DNA of 64,000 bases. It comes from Castanea sativa. Lineage: Eukaryota; Streptophyta; Magnoliopsida; Fagales; Fagaceae. A program made the translations under genes and the position numbers. Each line of letters begins with the position of its first letter. Position 1 is the first letter of the stretch. Location: assembly GCF_040712315.1 (NCBI RefSeq), contig NC_134017.1:5672001-5736000 (forward strand), given 5' to 3'. This document shows positions 1-10,884 of this stretch, in pieces. Below the pieces are notes generated by a model. It worked only from the letters and a program-made list of their open reading frames with translations. It made no database searches and was not told the DNA's origin.

Positions 1-306
1 TTCCAATGAATTTATAATATTATTTTTTGTAACCAATCTATTATTTTTGCCAACATTAATGTGCATGGGTCAAGTTGGAGGATTTTTTCAATCCAACTAC
101 AATTTGTCCGTTGGATAAGTGGGTTATACTTATATGCTTTGTAAAAATCATTGGTGGGCAACATCCTAAGCAATTAGCAACCTTCTTTTTTATTCTAAAA
201 AAAAATTGAAATAAAAACATTCTTTTTGTCTATTTCACCTCACTTGAGGTTGCTTAAACTGAATTGATTATTAAATATTTAATTTTACTCATTAAGTGAA
301 AGATTT

Positions 307-350
<44 letters not shown>

Positions 351-2725
351 TGGGGGAGAAAATTGGGTGTGATCTTGGTGTCAACATAAACAAGAAGGTA
401 AAAAAGCAAAAATATAACGACTTTCACTAAAACGACTTTCAACAAGGTATTTGAAAGGTGTGATCTATGTAACTCAATTGGTAAAGTATCTGATTTATTA
501 ACAATTGTTCTAGAGGTACCTATTAACATGACCCCTTTTTTATATATATTTTCTAAACCAATGCTCTTAAGCATCCGTTAACTTTTCAATTGAAAGAATT
601 AATTTTGGATGGTAAGCATCGTTTTCATAAAAGCGATAGATATGTAGAGTTGAGATCAAGAGCATTGATTCTCAACAAAAAAAGGATCAAGAGCACTAAA
701 ATAATTAATTTGGGTTGGTAATTATCGTTTTCATAAAAGTGATAGATATCTATATGAAAAAAATGCTCAATTATTTTAATTGAAAATTTGATGCATGCCC
801 AAGGGGAGAGCATTGGTTTAGCAATTATTTTTAAGAAAAAAAATGTATTTGCCATTTGAAAAGTAATGCAGTAAATTACTTGATGCGAGCCAGGTTCGTC
901 GACGTGTATTTTTCACATGAATTTTTTTAAAAGAAAAAAAAATTGTATTTGCCATTTGGAAAGTAAAATAAATTATTTTAAATTCACCCCTCATATCAAG
1001 AATGAACTCAAGTAAATAATTAAATGCATTTTCAATATTTTAAAAATTATACAAATTTCAATGTTACTAACCAAAGTAGTATAGCACAAAAGATAATTAA
1101 AACTAACACAGAAGTTTCATATCTACACAATATCAACATCCTAAAACATAATACAAAATTACAAATGCCTTGTTGGATAACTAGTATATGATTGGTTCTC
1201 AACTTATTTGTATATGATTTTTTTTAAATGAACATCAGGGAATCAAGTGCAACGTATTTTCAAAATTGGGGAGTCATCTGTGCATTTTGATAATTTAGGA
1301 AATTAAGTGAAATCGCAACAGTAATTTAAGGTAGAAAAATATTATTTTCCCCTAATTTAATCCATATTCAATGATTCCTACTATGATGTCACAACTTTCC
1401 TCAAACCTACGTCATATATTGCTACATCATCTTTCATATACTTTTGCGGGAGATGATTCCAATGAATTTATATTATTATTTTTTGTAACCAATTGATTAT
1501 TTTTGCCATCATTAGTCAAAATTAGGAATGTGCATGGGTCAAGTTGGAGGATTTTTTCAATCCAACTACAATTTGTCCGTTGGATAAGTTGGTTATACTT
1601 ACATGCTTTGTAAAAATCATTGGTGGGCAACATCCTAAGCAATTGGCAACCTTCTTTTTTATTCTAAACAAATCCAAATAAAAATGTTTTTTTTTTTTTG
1701 TCTATATCACCTCACTTGAGATTGGTTAAATTGAACTGATTATTAAATATTTAATTTTACTCATTAAGTGAAAGATTTGGTTTTTATTTATTTATTTTTT
1801 TGTGTGTGGGGGAAAAATTGGGTATGATCTTTGTGTCAACATAAATAAGAAGGGAAAACAAAGCAAAAATATAACGTCTTTCAGTAAAATGAATTTCAAC
1901 GAGATATTTGAAAGGTGTGATCCAATTAGCTCAATTTGTAAAGTATTTGATTTATTAACAATTGTCCTAGAGACACCTATTAATATGACCCATTTTTTAT
2001 ATATATTTTATAAACCAATGTTCTTAAGCATACGTTAACTTTTCAATTAAAAGAATTAATTTGGGATGGTAAGCATCGTTTTCATTAAAGCGATAGATAT
2101 GTAGAGTTGAGATCAAGAGCATTGATTCTCAACAAAAAAAGGGTCAAGAGCATTAAATGAATTAATTTGGGTTGGTAAGTATTGTTTTCATAAAATAATT
2201 AAATATTAACAATGGCCGTAATGGCATCCATTAACATGATCCAATTTTAAAATATTTTTTCTAAACGACTACTCTTAAGCATTTGTTTAATTTTCAATTA
2301 AAAGAATTAATTTCGGTTGGTGAGCATTGTTTTCCTAAAAGTGATGGATATGTAAAGCCATGGTCAGGATCATTGATTCTTAACAAAAAGAGGGTCAAGA
2401 GCATTAAAAGAATTAATTTGGTTTGTTAACCCAAATTAATTCTTTTGATTGAAAAGTTAACGGATGCCCAAGTGACGAGCATTGGTTTAGCAAATGTTTC
2501 TATGAAAAAAAAAATGTATTTGCAATTTGGAAAGTAATCTAGCAAATTACTCAATGTTGGTCAGGTCGGTCGACTTGTATTTTTCATATGAAAATTGTTT
2601 TTTTGAAAAAAAAAATGTATTAACTATTTGCAAAGTAATGCAACAAATTACTTGATGTAAAATAAATTATTTTGAATTCACCACTCATATTAAGAATAAA
2701 CTCAACTAAACAAATTAATACATTT
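1..2725. repeat. AT-rich non-coding module R, two successive copies
   Basis: No credible gene is present. Two diverged copies of a roughly 1.5-kb AT-rich module lie head to tail: the first is cut by the window edge and the second starts near 1225. Shared landmarks include a block containing ttccaatgaattta (1 and 1458), the phrase gggtcaagttggag (about 67 and 1536), and a block ending taacttttcaatt (about 580 and 2035). A stretch resembling a tRNA-type A box (ctcaattggtaaagtatctg, near 472) occurs in several copies, so the module may contain an old SINE head. Related modules recur at 3.8-5.7, 6.5-7.65, 28.8-31.0 and 31.7-35.4 kb and in copy 2. Confidence 0.75.
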
Positions 2726-3787
2726 TCAATTGAAAGCTCTGATTTATGTTAAAACATAAGAGCTTGTTTAGACCCTCAATTAAAAGTTACAACTAGAATG
2801 CTTTTACACTAACTTAGACTAAGTGTGGAACAAGAGTATATGAGCGCAATAAACTGATAACTCTACCCTAAGCTATATTCATCCATCATCAATAATAAAA
2901 TGAAAGTTTAAAGAGTAGGGAAGAGAGATGCAAACACAAGATAACACCAAGACGTGTTATTAAAGAGGAAACTGAAAACTTGGCGAAAAACCTCTTTGCG
3001 ATCCTTCAAGTCGAAATCGATCTACTAGAGAATAAAGTTAGAGTACACGAATAACAAAAGACCTGCAAGCCTAGTCTACTCTATGTACTAGAGCCCTCTA
3101 AGCTCCTGCTACCAATTGACTTCTTGGAGCCTTGTCTTCTCTAACTTTCCAGATCCTGCAATTCAGCCTGATTGCATCCGTCAATGAATGGCTCATTCCA
3201 ATACTTCCCAGCAGTTCTAAAATCTCACTTTACACTCAGTATGGGTGTGGTAAGTGTTTGGGCTAGCAAACTCTAAAAAATCTAGAGATGGAGAGGTAGG
3301 ACTTGAGGGAAACCATAAGGAAACGTGTAGATGATTGTGGGTATAACAATCTCTAACTCTCAAGTGAATTTTCTAGGTTTTTTCTCTGAAAAACATTTCT
3401 TATAATTTGTGGGTTATAAGGGTATATATAGTGTGGGTAAATACTTGGTAAAGTAAAACACAACTTTTTAACAAACAGAGACTTTCACGGGTCTTTAGCG
3501 AGTTGGCCCTTCCCGTGAGGTAGTTACGAAAATGATAGTTTGATACGACTCTTCATCTTCCAGTCATGTGTTCTACACATGGCTCTTTTGCGGGTTGCTT
3601 CTCACGAGCCAGTCGCGAAATCCACTTGTTCAACTTTTGAAGCTTGATTCTTTACTGATCTCTCACACTCATCCCTTACAAATAAACCCACATATATACA
3701 GGAAAAATGATTGAAAAAATTACAATCAAATTTGGCACGAAATTAAAGCCAACACAATATAGTTGGAAATCACAACTTAACATCAAT
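2726..3787. mobile_element. Solo LTR (1052 bp) with 5-bp target duplication
   Basis: A 1052-bp block at 2731-3782 interrupts the module repeat. It starts TGAAAG, ends TTAACA (canonical TG...CA LTR ends) and is flanked by the 5-bp direct repeat tcaat at 2726-2730 and 3783-3787. Module copies without it (for example near 30820) are continuous across this point. It has a higher GC content than the flanks and no long open frame. No internal retrotransposon region or second LTR is present, which fits a solo LTR left by recombination. The Copia or Gypsy superfamily cannot be assigned. The same element is at 35415-36466, so it predates the segmental duplication. Confidence 0.72.
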
Positions 3788-4809
3788 AATTTTAAAAATA
3801 TACAAATTCCAACATTACTAACCAAACAAAATAGCACAAAAGATAATCAAAAAAAATTCACAAGAGTTTCATTTCTACACAATATCAACATCCCAAAACA
3901 TATTATAAAATTACAAATGCTTTATTGGAAAACTAGTTTGACAAAGAACAAATAAATATAAAAAATTTACAATCTTTAAATTTAACTTTTCAAGTATGAA
4001 TCTCAATACTTGAAAGTGATATTGCCTAATGCAATAACTGAATCTCAATCCTAAATTTTGAAACAACAAATGAGAGATAGAGAGAGAAGGAAGTCATTCG
4101 CAATGAATATAAATTTAGCGAAACACATGATTGAACCCTTAAAATTATAACTATGTTTCAATGTACACCATACCATCTATTTTGGGGGTTAGTTCTTTAG
4201 TATTAAAAGACCAATTTACTCCTCTCCAAAACAGACTGTTGAGGGGTAAAATCGTCATTTAATACTTGAATTTCGATGTGTTAACGTAAAAAAATACGTC
4301 AGGGAATTAGGTGCAACGTATTTTTAAAGTTGGGGAGTCACTTGTGCATTTTAATAATTTAAGAAATTAAGTGAAATTGCTGTAATTATTTAAGGTAGAA
4401 AAATATTATTTTCCCTAAATTTATCCATATTCAATGATTCCTGTTATGATGTCATAGGTTTCTTCAAACCTTTGTCATATATTACTATATATGACTAATC
4501 CATTCACCTCAAAATCTCTCTACCTACATCAACTTTTGTATACTTCCGCGAAAGATGATTCCAATGAATTTATATTGTTATTTTTTGTATCCAATCTATT
4601 TGTTTTGCCAACACTAGTTAGAATTAGGGATGTGCATGAGTCAAGTTGGAGGGCTTTTCAATCCAACTAGAACCTACCCATTGGATTAGTGGGTTATACT
4701 TGCATGTTTCACGCTTTGTAAAAATCATTGTTAGGACAACATCCTAAGCAATTAACAACCTTCTTTTTTATTCTAAAAAAAAATTAAAATAAAAACATTC
4801 TTTTTGTCT
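3788..4809. repeat. Module R continuation and next copy
   Basis: This is non-coding AT-rich DNA. The first part (3788-4060) is the tail of the module interrupted by the solo LTR, recognised by attactaaccaaac and acaatatcaacatccc. A new copy begins near 4120 with the block catgattgaacccttaaaa and runs to the LINE insertion at 4810. Small reading frames here (for example 3707-3955) cross repeat boundaries, lack homology that I recognise, and are not called genes. Confidence 0.7.
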
Positions 4810-5209
4810 TTTTTTTTTGGTTAAAGGGGAATATTATTATTAATAAAACCAAATCTAGTTTAGTACAGCAGCCAAGTTGGCAGTTACAAGTTTACAATAA
4901 TGCAGACCGTTACAATCCATAGCTAGAATGGTATCAAAATCAGAAGAGGGAGGAAAGTCAAAAAGAGCAAAATCTTCCCGCATTGAGTGGCCCTTCTTGG
5001 CCAATAGGTCAGCGCATTTGTTAGCTTCCCTAAACACGTGAGCCATCCTGACTTGTGGAATCCTGGCGAGGAGTAACCTGCAGTCGGATAAGAGAAGGAG
5101 TAGGTTGTGTTAGGATTGTTATTGGAATTAAGCAAGTCCACAATCACCTTGGCATCAAGTTCAACTTCTATCTGCTGTAATCCCAGCTGAATGGCTAAGT
5201 TCAACTTTT
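4810..5209 (-). mobile_element. 5'-truncated plant LINE fragment, RNase H tail
   Basis: Read on the minus strand, two overlapping frames give one RNase H-type (RVT_3) C-terminus as found at the end of plant L1-like elements. The first frame contains LGLQQIEVELDAKVIVDLLN. A single missing base near 5090 then shifts to a second frame reading DCRLLLARIPQVRMAHVFRE followed by ANKCADLLAKKG. The later D/H region of the fold is recognisable, but the N-terminal catalytic part is absent. A poly-T at about 4810-4822 on the plus strand is the element's poly-A tail. It interrupts module R between ctttttgtct and ttttaccttactt. The same fragment lies at 37495-37894. Confidence 0.8.
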
Positions 5210-5389
5210 ACCTTACTTAAGATTGCTTAAAGTGAACTGATTTATATATTTAATTTTACTGTTTAAGCGAAAGATTTGGTTATTTATTTATTTATTTATA
5301 TTTTGTGTGGGAGAAATATTGGGTATTATCTTGGTGTCAACTTGAATAGGAAGGGAAATCAAAGCAAAAATATAACGACTTTCAATAAG
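5210..5389. repeat. Module R remnant between LINE and SINE
   Basis: This continues the module interrupted by the LINE: acttaagattgcttaaagtg, then the gggagaaatattgggta block and the caaagcaaaaatataacgac block seen in the other module copies. It contains no gene. Confidence 0.65.
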
Positions 5390-5399
5390 GTATTTGAAA

Positions 5400-5572
5400 T
5401 ATAAGTTCTAGTTAGTTCAAATGATAAAGTCTCTGATAGTTGAATAAAAGATCTGAGATTCAATTTTCGTTTACACCAAAAATCAATTGATATCTTGGTT
5501 TGATAATAAAAAACTATCATCAGAAGCGGATTTCATAGGCTAACATTATCTTATAAAAAGAAAAAGAAAAAA
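5400..5572 (+). mobile_element. tRNA-derived SINE, 173 bp, with 10-bp target duplication
   Basis: The element is bounded by the direct repeat gtatttgaaa at 5390-5399 and 5573-5582. The head contains an A-box-like stretch (tagttcaaatgataaag) and about 45 bp later a B-box-like stretch (gagattcaattttc), the spacing of an RNA polymerase III promoter. The body then reads tcttggtttgataataaa and tatcatcagaagcgga, typical of a dispersed plant SINE family, and it ends in an A-rich tail. It is also present at 38085-38257, so it is older than the segmental duplication. Confidence 0.78.
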
Positions 5573-5639
5573 GTATTTGAAACTACAGTTATTGCTAAAT
5601 CTATAACAACTTCCGATCGTGTCACTCCATCTTAGCTCT

Positions 5640-5957
5640 TCTTGTGTCTTTCTTCCCTAAACTTCCTCTCTGCTGACACAAAAATGTGATACTTTTGGGG
5701 TTACTACATTTATTGCATTGTAAAAGTGTAATTAGCCATAGTTTTGGGGGCGATGACAACAATATTGACTTAAAACCAGAGCACTGGAGCGCTTTTTAAG
5801 CAGCCAAGCAGGGCGTCGGCATTGAAAAAAACATCTGTTGTTAAGCAATCTATAATAACTCCGACAATCTTTAATGGAGGGCAAAATCATTTCTGAAATG
5901 AAGACACGACATGATGATGAAAAGCAGGAAGAGCCTGAAATCCTACAAAAATTGTGA
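5640..5957 (+). pseudogene. Locus 0: decayed promoter and first-exon head of an ankyrin-PGG gene
   Basis: The block matches the promoter and leader of the intact gene at 17548. It shares the ttggggttact / ttattg block, a gagcgctttttaagcag TATA-region equivalent near 5785, and gttaagcaatct in the leader. An ATG at 5874 opens 27 codons that align with the N-terminus of the intact protein: SEMKTRHDDEKQEEPE corresponds to AEMNTQHDNAMQEDPK. The frame ends at TGA 5955-5957 where the intact gene has CGA, a C-to-T change at a CpG. Nothing ankyrin-like follows, so the rest of the gene is lost. The copy 2 twin is at 38559-38642. Confidence 0.75.
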
Positions 5958-6539
5958 GAAAATAAGTCATAATTAAAATATAATATGATATTAGAGGGGA
6001 CTTCTTTTATCTGAAATTACTGCCTTGATAGCCTTTATGCTCGAACCAGGCCTGATCAAATTAATAAATAAATAGATAAAATATTAGAATTTTTGGGATT
6101 TGGATCCAATGCCAAATACGCACTTCAATGTGGGAGACAAAAACTAAAAGGTAAAAAACTTACAATGTTAAGAGTTAAAGTTTCTTTTTATCATCCAAGA
6201 GTTAAATAATCCCAACCTGTAAAAGTGATATTCACAATGCAATAGCTGAAACTGAAAGTGAAATTGAAAACTTTTTTTTTTTTTTAAACTAAAAATTTTG
6301 GCTGAAACTTGGGAATAACTTATTTAGTTGAAATCGAAATATTTTTTGCTAAAAACAGTAGAAAAAAAGCTATAAACTAGCTGAGTAGTACAGTAGAACT
6401 TATGAATAATATTAAAAAGTACAATATAACCTATAAATAATAGCAAAAATAAGCTAAAATTTCTAATAAGTTATGGATTTCATTACTTCCCAAACACACT
6501 CTTAATCCTATTTTTGGACCAATAAATGTGGGGCACAAA
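5958..6539. other. Unrecognised AT-rich spacer
   Basis: I see no coding frame, RNA gene or terminal repeat here. A short T-run (about 6272-6284) and AT-rich low-complexity DNA are present. The same spacer lies at about 38643-39223 in copy 2. Confidence 0.6.
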
Positions 6540-7650
6540 GAAGGATGAAAGTTATTCACAACGAATATAAATTTAAGGGGAAATTACATTTTTTTACCTT
6601 GAATTATTACCTCAATTACACTTAATTCCCTAAACTCTAAAAAAAAAAAAAAAAAAAAAAACACATGATTGATCCCCAAATTTATAACTATGTTTAATGT
6701 CCCCCATGCCATTTGTTTTGGTGTTAGGTCTTTAGTATTAAAACTTAAAAGGCCAATCTAAGCCTCTCTCCAAAACAGATGGTTGAGGGGTAAAATGATC
6801 TTTTAATGCTGAATTTCATTAGAGTTAATAGTAAAATATATGGAAGGGGTTAAGTTTAATATATTTTTAAAATTGGGGGGTTGCTTGTACATTTCAATAA
6901 TTTAGGGGATCAAGTGTAATCGCGGAACTAATTTATGATGAAAAAAAAGTATTTTTTCCCTAAATTTAATCCATATTCAAATATTCCTACTATGATGTTA
7001 CAAGTTTTGTTGTACCTACGTCATATATTGCTACAACTAATCCATTCATCTCAAAATCTCTCTACCTATGTCAACTTTCATATACTTCCACCTAAGATGA
7101 TTCCAATGAATTTGTATTTTTTTTTTTTTTATAACCAATCTAATAGTAATGTCAACATTAGTGAGAATTAGGGAAGTGCATGGGTCAAGTTGGGATGAGT
7201 TAAAGGATATTTTTCAATCTAGTCTGAGCTTTCGGGTTGAGAAATTTGTAACCCAACACAACCCATCACATATATAAAAGTCAAAAACCAATTCCAAACT
7301 TAGGTGGGTCAAGTTGGGTTTGGTTAGTAGATTATGCTTTCATGTTTTTATTTTTATTTTTAATAGGATTCTTACATGTTTCACGGCTTCTACATTAAAA
7401 TCATTGGTGGAACACCATCCTAAGCAATTAACAATCTTATTTTTTATTCTTCAAAAAAAAAAAAAAACCTTCTTTTTGTCTCTTTCACCTCACTTAAAGT
7501 TGCTTTGCGAAGTGCTTTATATATTTAATTTTACTCTTAAGGCGAAGATATATTTGGTACCATCTTGGTGTCAATTTATATAATATAAGAAAGGATAATA
7601 GAGCATAAATTATAGCAACTTTCATAGTTTCATTATGGTATATGAAACGA
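6540..7650. repeat. Module R, fourth copy
   Basis: This is a further diverged module copy, starting around the aatataaatttaaggggaaa block and a poly-A tract (about 6640-6660). It continues through the blocks tgattccaatgaatttg (7097), gtgcatgggtcaagttggg (7176) and tcaccTcacttaaagttgct (7487). It carries an extra segment at 7190-7330 rich in cccaacacaaccca-type motifs. It contains no gene. Confidence 0.7.
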
Positions 7651-7842
7651 TGGTTTAAAAAAAGGTATATGTTAGTCTACAGTCTACACAATAGGGTAAC
7701 TAGGGTAACTCAGAATAAAATAAGGATTACCTACCGATTCATTCCATCTCAAAATCTATCCAACCCCACCTTATCTCCAAGCAATCTCTAATGATCTTTT
7801 TGGGGTCACTAGATTTATTGGATCGTAGACCGTAATTAAAAA
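7651..7842 (+). repeat. Fragment of the gene-upstream repeat fused to locus a
   Basis: From about 7668 the sequence matches the promoter-proximal repeat of the intact gene (gttagtctacagtctacaca; the ccaagcaatctctaatgat block near 7780). It then has the gatctttttggggtcac block that lies just upstream of the intact gene's start region. It breaks off at gaccgtaatta (about 7828-7837) and continues directly inside exon 3, so about 4 kb of promoter, exons 1-2 and introns is missing compared with locus b. Confidence 0.75.
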
Positions 7843-7903
7843 GTTTCTTGATACGGATGGCTATTATCCCATTCATATAGCATCCAAGAAAGGTCATATT
7901 CAG

Positions 7904-8377
7904 GCAGAGGAAACAGTTAGCCATGCATTGTGGGAATGTCCTATGGCCAGGAATGTATGGGCGATGGTTAGAGGGAAGCTACAGAAGTGTGGGACAAGAA
8001 TACAGACCTTCCACCTCCTAGCTAGACAGCTGATGGAGAAACTCACGAGAGAAGAGCAAGAATTATGGGCGATGGTTGCATGGTCCATTTGGAATGCTAG
8101 GAACCGGTTCTACTTCGAAGATACACAGAGTCAGCCAAGTGATATTCTTAAGGGAGCCACAACTTTACTACAAGATTACCATAGGTGGAATGGGTAGATG
8201 GCCCACCATTCAGAGCACTTGAGTGTGCTATTTACGTTATTGTGTTTAAGTATTTTATTGTTCTATTCTTGTAAACGTAGTAGGTGGGATGGGTCCCAGC
8301 CATTGAAATATTGTAATGAGGGGTTTTCCCCAGTTTTATCAATACAATTCTATCTTTGAGTCAAAAAAAAAAAAAAA
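7904..8377 (+). mobile_element. 5'-truncated LINE with unusually long (61-bp) target duplication
   Basis: The insert encodes the C-terminal zinc-binding reverse-transcriptase region (zf-RVT type) of a plant L1-like LINE: ETVSHALWECPMARNVWA, then ELWAMVAWSIWNARNRFY, stopping at TAG 8195-8197. A 3' UTR and a poly-A tract (about 8363-8377) follow. The 61 bp before it (7843-7903, gtttcttgatacggatgg...) repeat immediately after the poly-A (8378-8438). The copy 2 locus (40527 onward) has this segment once and no LINE, so the empty site is known and insertion came after the segmental duplication. Confidence 0.9.
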
Positions 8378-8903
8378 GTTTCTTGATACGGATGGCTATT
8401 ATCCCATTCATATAGCATCCAAGAAAGGTCATATTCAGGTAATTAAAAAGTTTCTTGATAAATATCCAGATATGATTGAGTTGCTCAACGAAGAGGGTCA
8501 AAACATTTTGCACGTAGCTGCTATGTTTGGGAAAGTCAAAGTGGTAACTTATATGCTGAAAAGACATGATCTTAATGTTGAAATGCTTATCAATAATAAA
8601 GACCAAAATGGAAACACGCCTTTACATTTGGCCACCATGAAAGGGCATCCTAGGGTTGTTTGGCATTTGACATGGGACAAAAGAGTTGATTTAAAGGCTT
8701 TGAATAAAGAAGGCAACAGAGCGCTTGACATTGCATTGAACGGCAGTGGGGAAGATCCCTCATTTGGAGAGGTATGTGAACATTGAAAGGTTGACACAAT
8801 TGAAAATCTTCTATCAATTTGATTTTAACCTCTTTTGTAGTAGAAAATGTTCTTCCAGAGGCAGACACCATATATGTCATAGTTATATATGTATGATATT
8901 ACC

Positions 8904-8907
<4 letters not shown>

Positions 8908-8961
<54 letters not shown>
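8908..8961. repeat. (TA)n microsatellite in the last intron of 1a
   Basis: A run of alternating TA of about 54 bp. It is about 44 bp in the copy 2 twin (41057-41100). In loci 1b and 2b the same intron instead carries a 37-bp tandem duplication and a much shorter TA run. Confidence 0.95.
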
Positions 8962-8967
<6 letters not shown>

Positions 8968-9805
8968 TAATTAATATCTTGAAATTCTTCCATTATATTT
9001 AAAGTTTTCTTTGATTTATGATCATCTTAATATTTTGCTAAGCGTATGGGTAGTATGGATAGTCTATTGTAGACTGCAGGCCTGTGTGCATTGGACAATG
9101 ACATTTAAAAATAAATAAAAATTAAAGAGATTACCATACATATTGTTCAAAGCTCATTGTTGACTGATTAAAAAAAAAAATTTCTCGTTTACCATGCAGC
9201 AATTGACATGGGAAGCCTTGAGATATGTTAGTGGCCCAAGGGAGACCCCGCAAAGTTCAAAGGTTGGAAAGGCACTAAGCGCAGACAAATACAAGGAAAG
9301 GACTGACACTCTCTTGTTGGTCGCAACCCTTGTGGCCACTGTAACTTTTGCTGCGGCTTTCACCATGCCAGGTGGCTACAACGGCCCTGGAGGAATGGCA
9401 ACTTTCCTAGAAAAGCCCATGTTCCGAGTGTTCGTAATTAGCAACACCATAGCTATGTATAGCGCCATTACTGCTGTTATTGGTCCCATTTGGGCCCATT
9501 TTGGTGATCGTAAGCTGTTCATTGCTGCCTATGAGTTTAGCTTGCCAATATTGGGACTAGCTATAACAATGGTCACCTTAGCATTCATGGCAGGTAGTTA
9601 TCTAGTATTGAGAGACCTCAATTGGCTTGCCTATCTAGTTTTGAGCATTGGCTCATTTTTCCTTTTCACTCTCTCGATAATATTTTTTCCACTTTTTTTA
9701 CCAAATTCCTCGCCCCATCCTATCATTCGTTGCCTCCTCCGCTACCCATTTTACCTTCTGATTATGTTTACTAGATGTGACACTGATGATAGGGAAGAAG
9801 AGTAG

Positions 9806-10069
9806 TCTCCTCTACATATGTTGTCTGTATACGGAGTTTGGCATTGGACATGCTTGCAGCGATGGAGAACATTAATTTATTTATGTTGGTCTTTATTTTA
9901 GTCTCTTAAAATTTGCATAAACACTTCAAATAAAGATATTCAAATATCAAGTCTAAGGAGGTTGGGTTTCCTCGAAAAGGCCAGTATTGTATTTATCTTG
10001 AAATTCTGTTGTTGCTCTTATATACAACTATAGTGTATTTAGTCTGCCATTGTCATACTGTTTGGTATA
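9806..10069 (+). other. 3' flank of locus 1a
   Basis: This matches the sequence after the stop of the intact gene (22913-23175), with an aataaag polyadenylation-like signal near 9929. It is interrupted at 10070 by the foldback element. Confidence 0.6.
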
Positions 10070-10159
10070 TTGATATGAGGCCAAAATGGCCCAATACCAC
10101 AATTTTCAGAAATTTTTAGCAAAAAAACACTGTTTCGGAACTAAATAGGAAAATACCAC

Positions 10160-10735
10160 ATTTATGGTACTCGAGTTTGGCAAACTCGAGTACCATTTGG
10201 AACTCAAGTTTAAGACACTCGAGTTCCTAGAAGTTTTGCCACCGTAGCACTGCTGAGGTGGAAATTTGGCAAATAAAAAAAATAATGTGATACTTGAGCT
10301 TGGTATACTCGAGTACCATGCAACACAATACTCGAGTATAACATGCTCGAGTACCTTTTATAAATAAAATGTTGTTTATTTTATTTCTACAGTACTCGAG
10401 CTCACCAAGCTCGAGTACATTGTAACTTTTTTTTTTTTTTGGGATTATCGACAAATAAACATAAACATAAAATGTTGTTTATTTTATTTCTACAGTACTC
10501 GAGCTCACCAAGCTCGAGTACCATGTAACTTTTTTTTTTTTTTTGGATTATCGACAAATAAACATAAACATAAAATGTTGTTTATTTTAGTTCCACAGTA
10601 CTCGAGCTCACCAAGCTCGAGTACCTGGTAACTTTATTTTATTTTGTTTTGGGATCATCGACAAATAAACGTAAACATAAAATGCTGTTTACTTTATTTT
10701 TACAGTACTCCAGCTCACTAAGCTCAAGTACCTTG
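10160..10735. repeat. Subterminal array of ACTCGAGT hairpins and 103-bp tandem units (left arm)
   Basis: Eight or so short palindromes share the core actcgagt. One is ggtactcgagttt / aaactcgagtacc around a 3-base centre (10166-10194). Others are gtactcgagct / agctcgagtac around five bases at 10392 and 10495, with variants at 10598 and 10705. The last four sit at the ends of units of 103, 103 and 107 bp that each contain atcgacaaataaac and a T-rich run. The right arm has a mirrored but shorter set at about 12840-13345. Confidence 0.85.
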
Positions 10736-10884
10736 CAACTTTTCTTTTCTTTTCTTTTTTTTGGGACTATCGACAAATAAACATAAACATAAAAATAAGT
10801 AGTTTTTTTATGTATTTATCTATTTAAATAAAAGCATTGTAAAATACAGAGATTTTAATTTCAAAATATGAATTTAATTTCTAC

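Larger units (their letters stand above)
7823..9805 (+). pseudogene. Locus 1a: truncated ankyrin-PGG pseudogene split by a LINE
   Basis: This keeps only the 3' half of an ACD6/ITN1-type gene. Part of exon 3 (about 7832-7903, resuming 8378-8771) encodes ankyrin repeats with DGYYPIHIASKKGH, NILHVAAMFGK and GNTPLHLATMKGH. The donor (gag|gtatgt at 8771/8772), an intron with a TA microsatellite, the acceptor (gcag|caattg at 9199/9200) and exon 4 (9200-9805, 201 residues) are preserved. Exon 4 carries the PGG motif (FTMPGGYNGPGG) and four hydrophobic segments. Promoter, exons 1-2 and the start of exon 3 are missing, and a 473-bp LINE fragment splits exon 3. Relative to locus b there is a 12-nt insertion adding residues DLNV after KRH. 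No complete protein is expected, although the PGG exon is still open. Confidence 0.88.

Noticed and set aside
254..574. 106-residue minus-strand frame with a poly-lysine run, and its twin at 32977
   Set aside because: The lysines are a translated poly-T tract, and the rest lies in module R copies where the frame is not maintained.
7928..8197. Host gene encoding WECPMARNVWAMV
   Set aside because: The sequence is the zf-RVT tail of a LINE and is absent from the otherwise identical copy 2 locus.
8316..8786. 156-residue ankyrin protein starting at 8316
   Set aside because: The start lies in the LINE 3' UTR and the frame passes through its poly-A. It is an accidental fusion, not a gene start.
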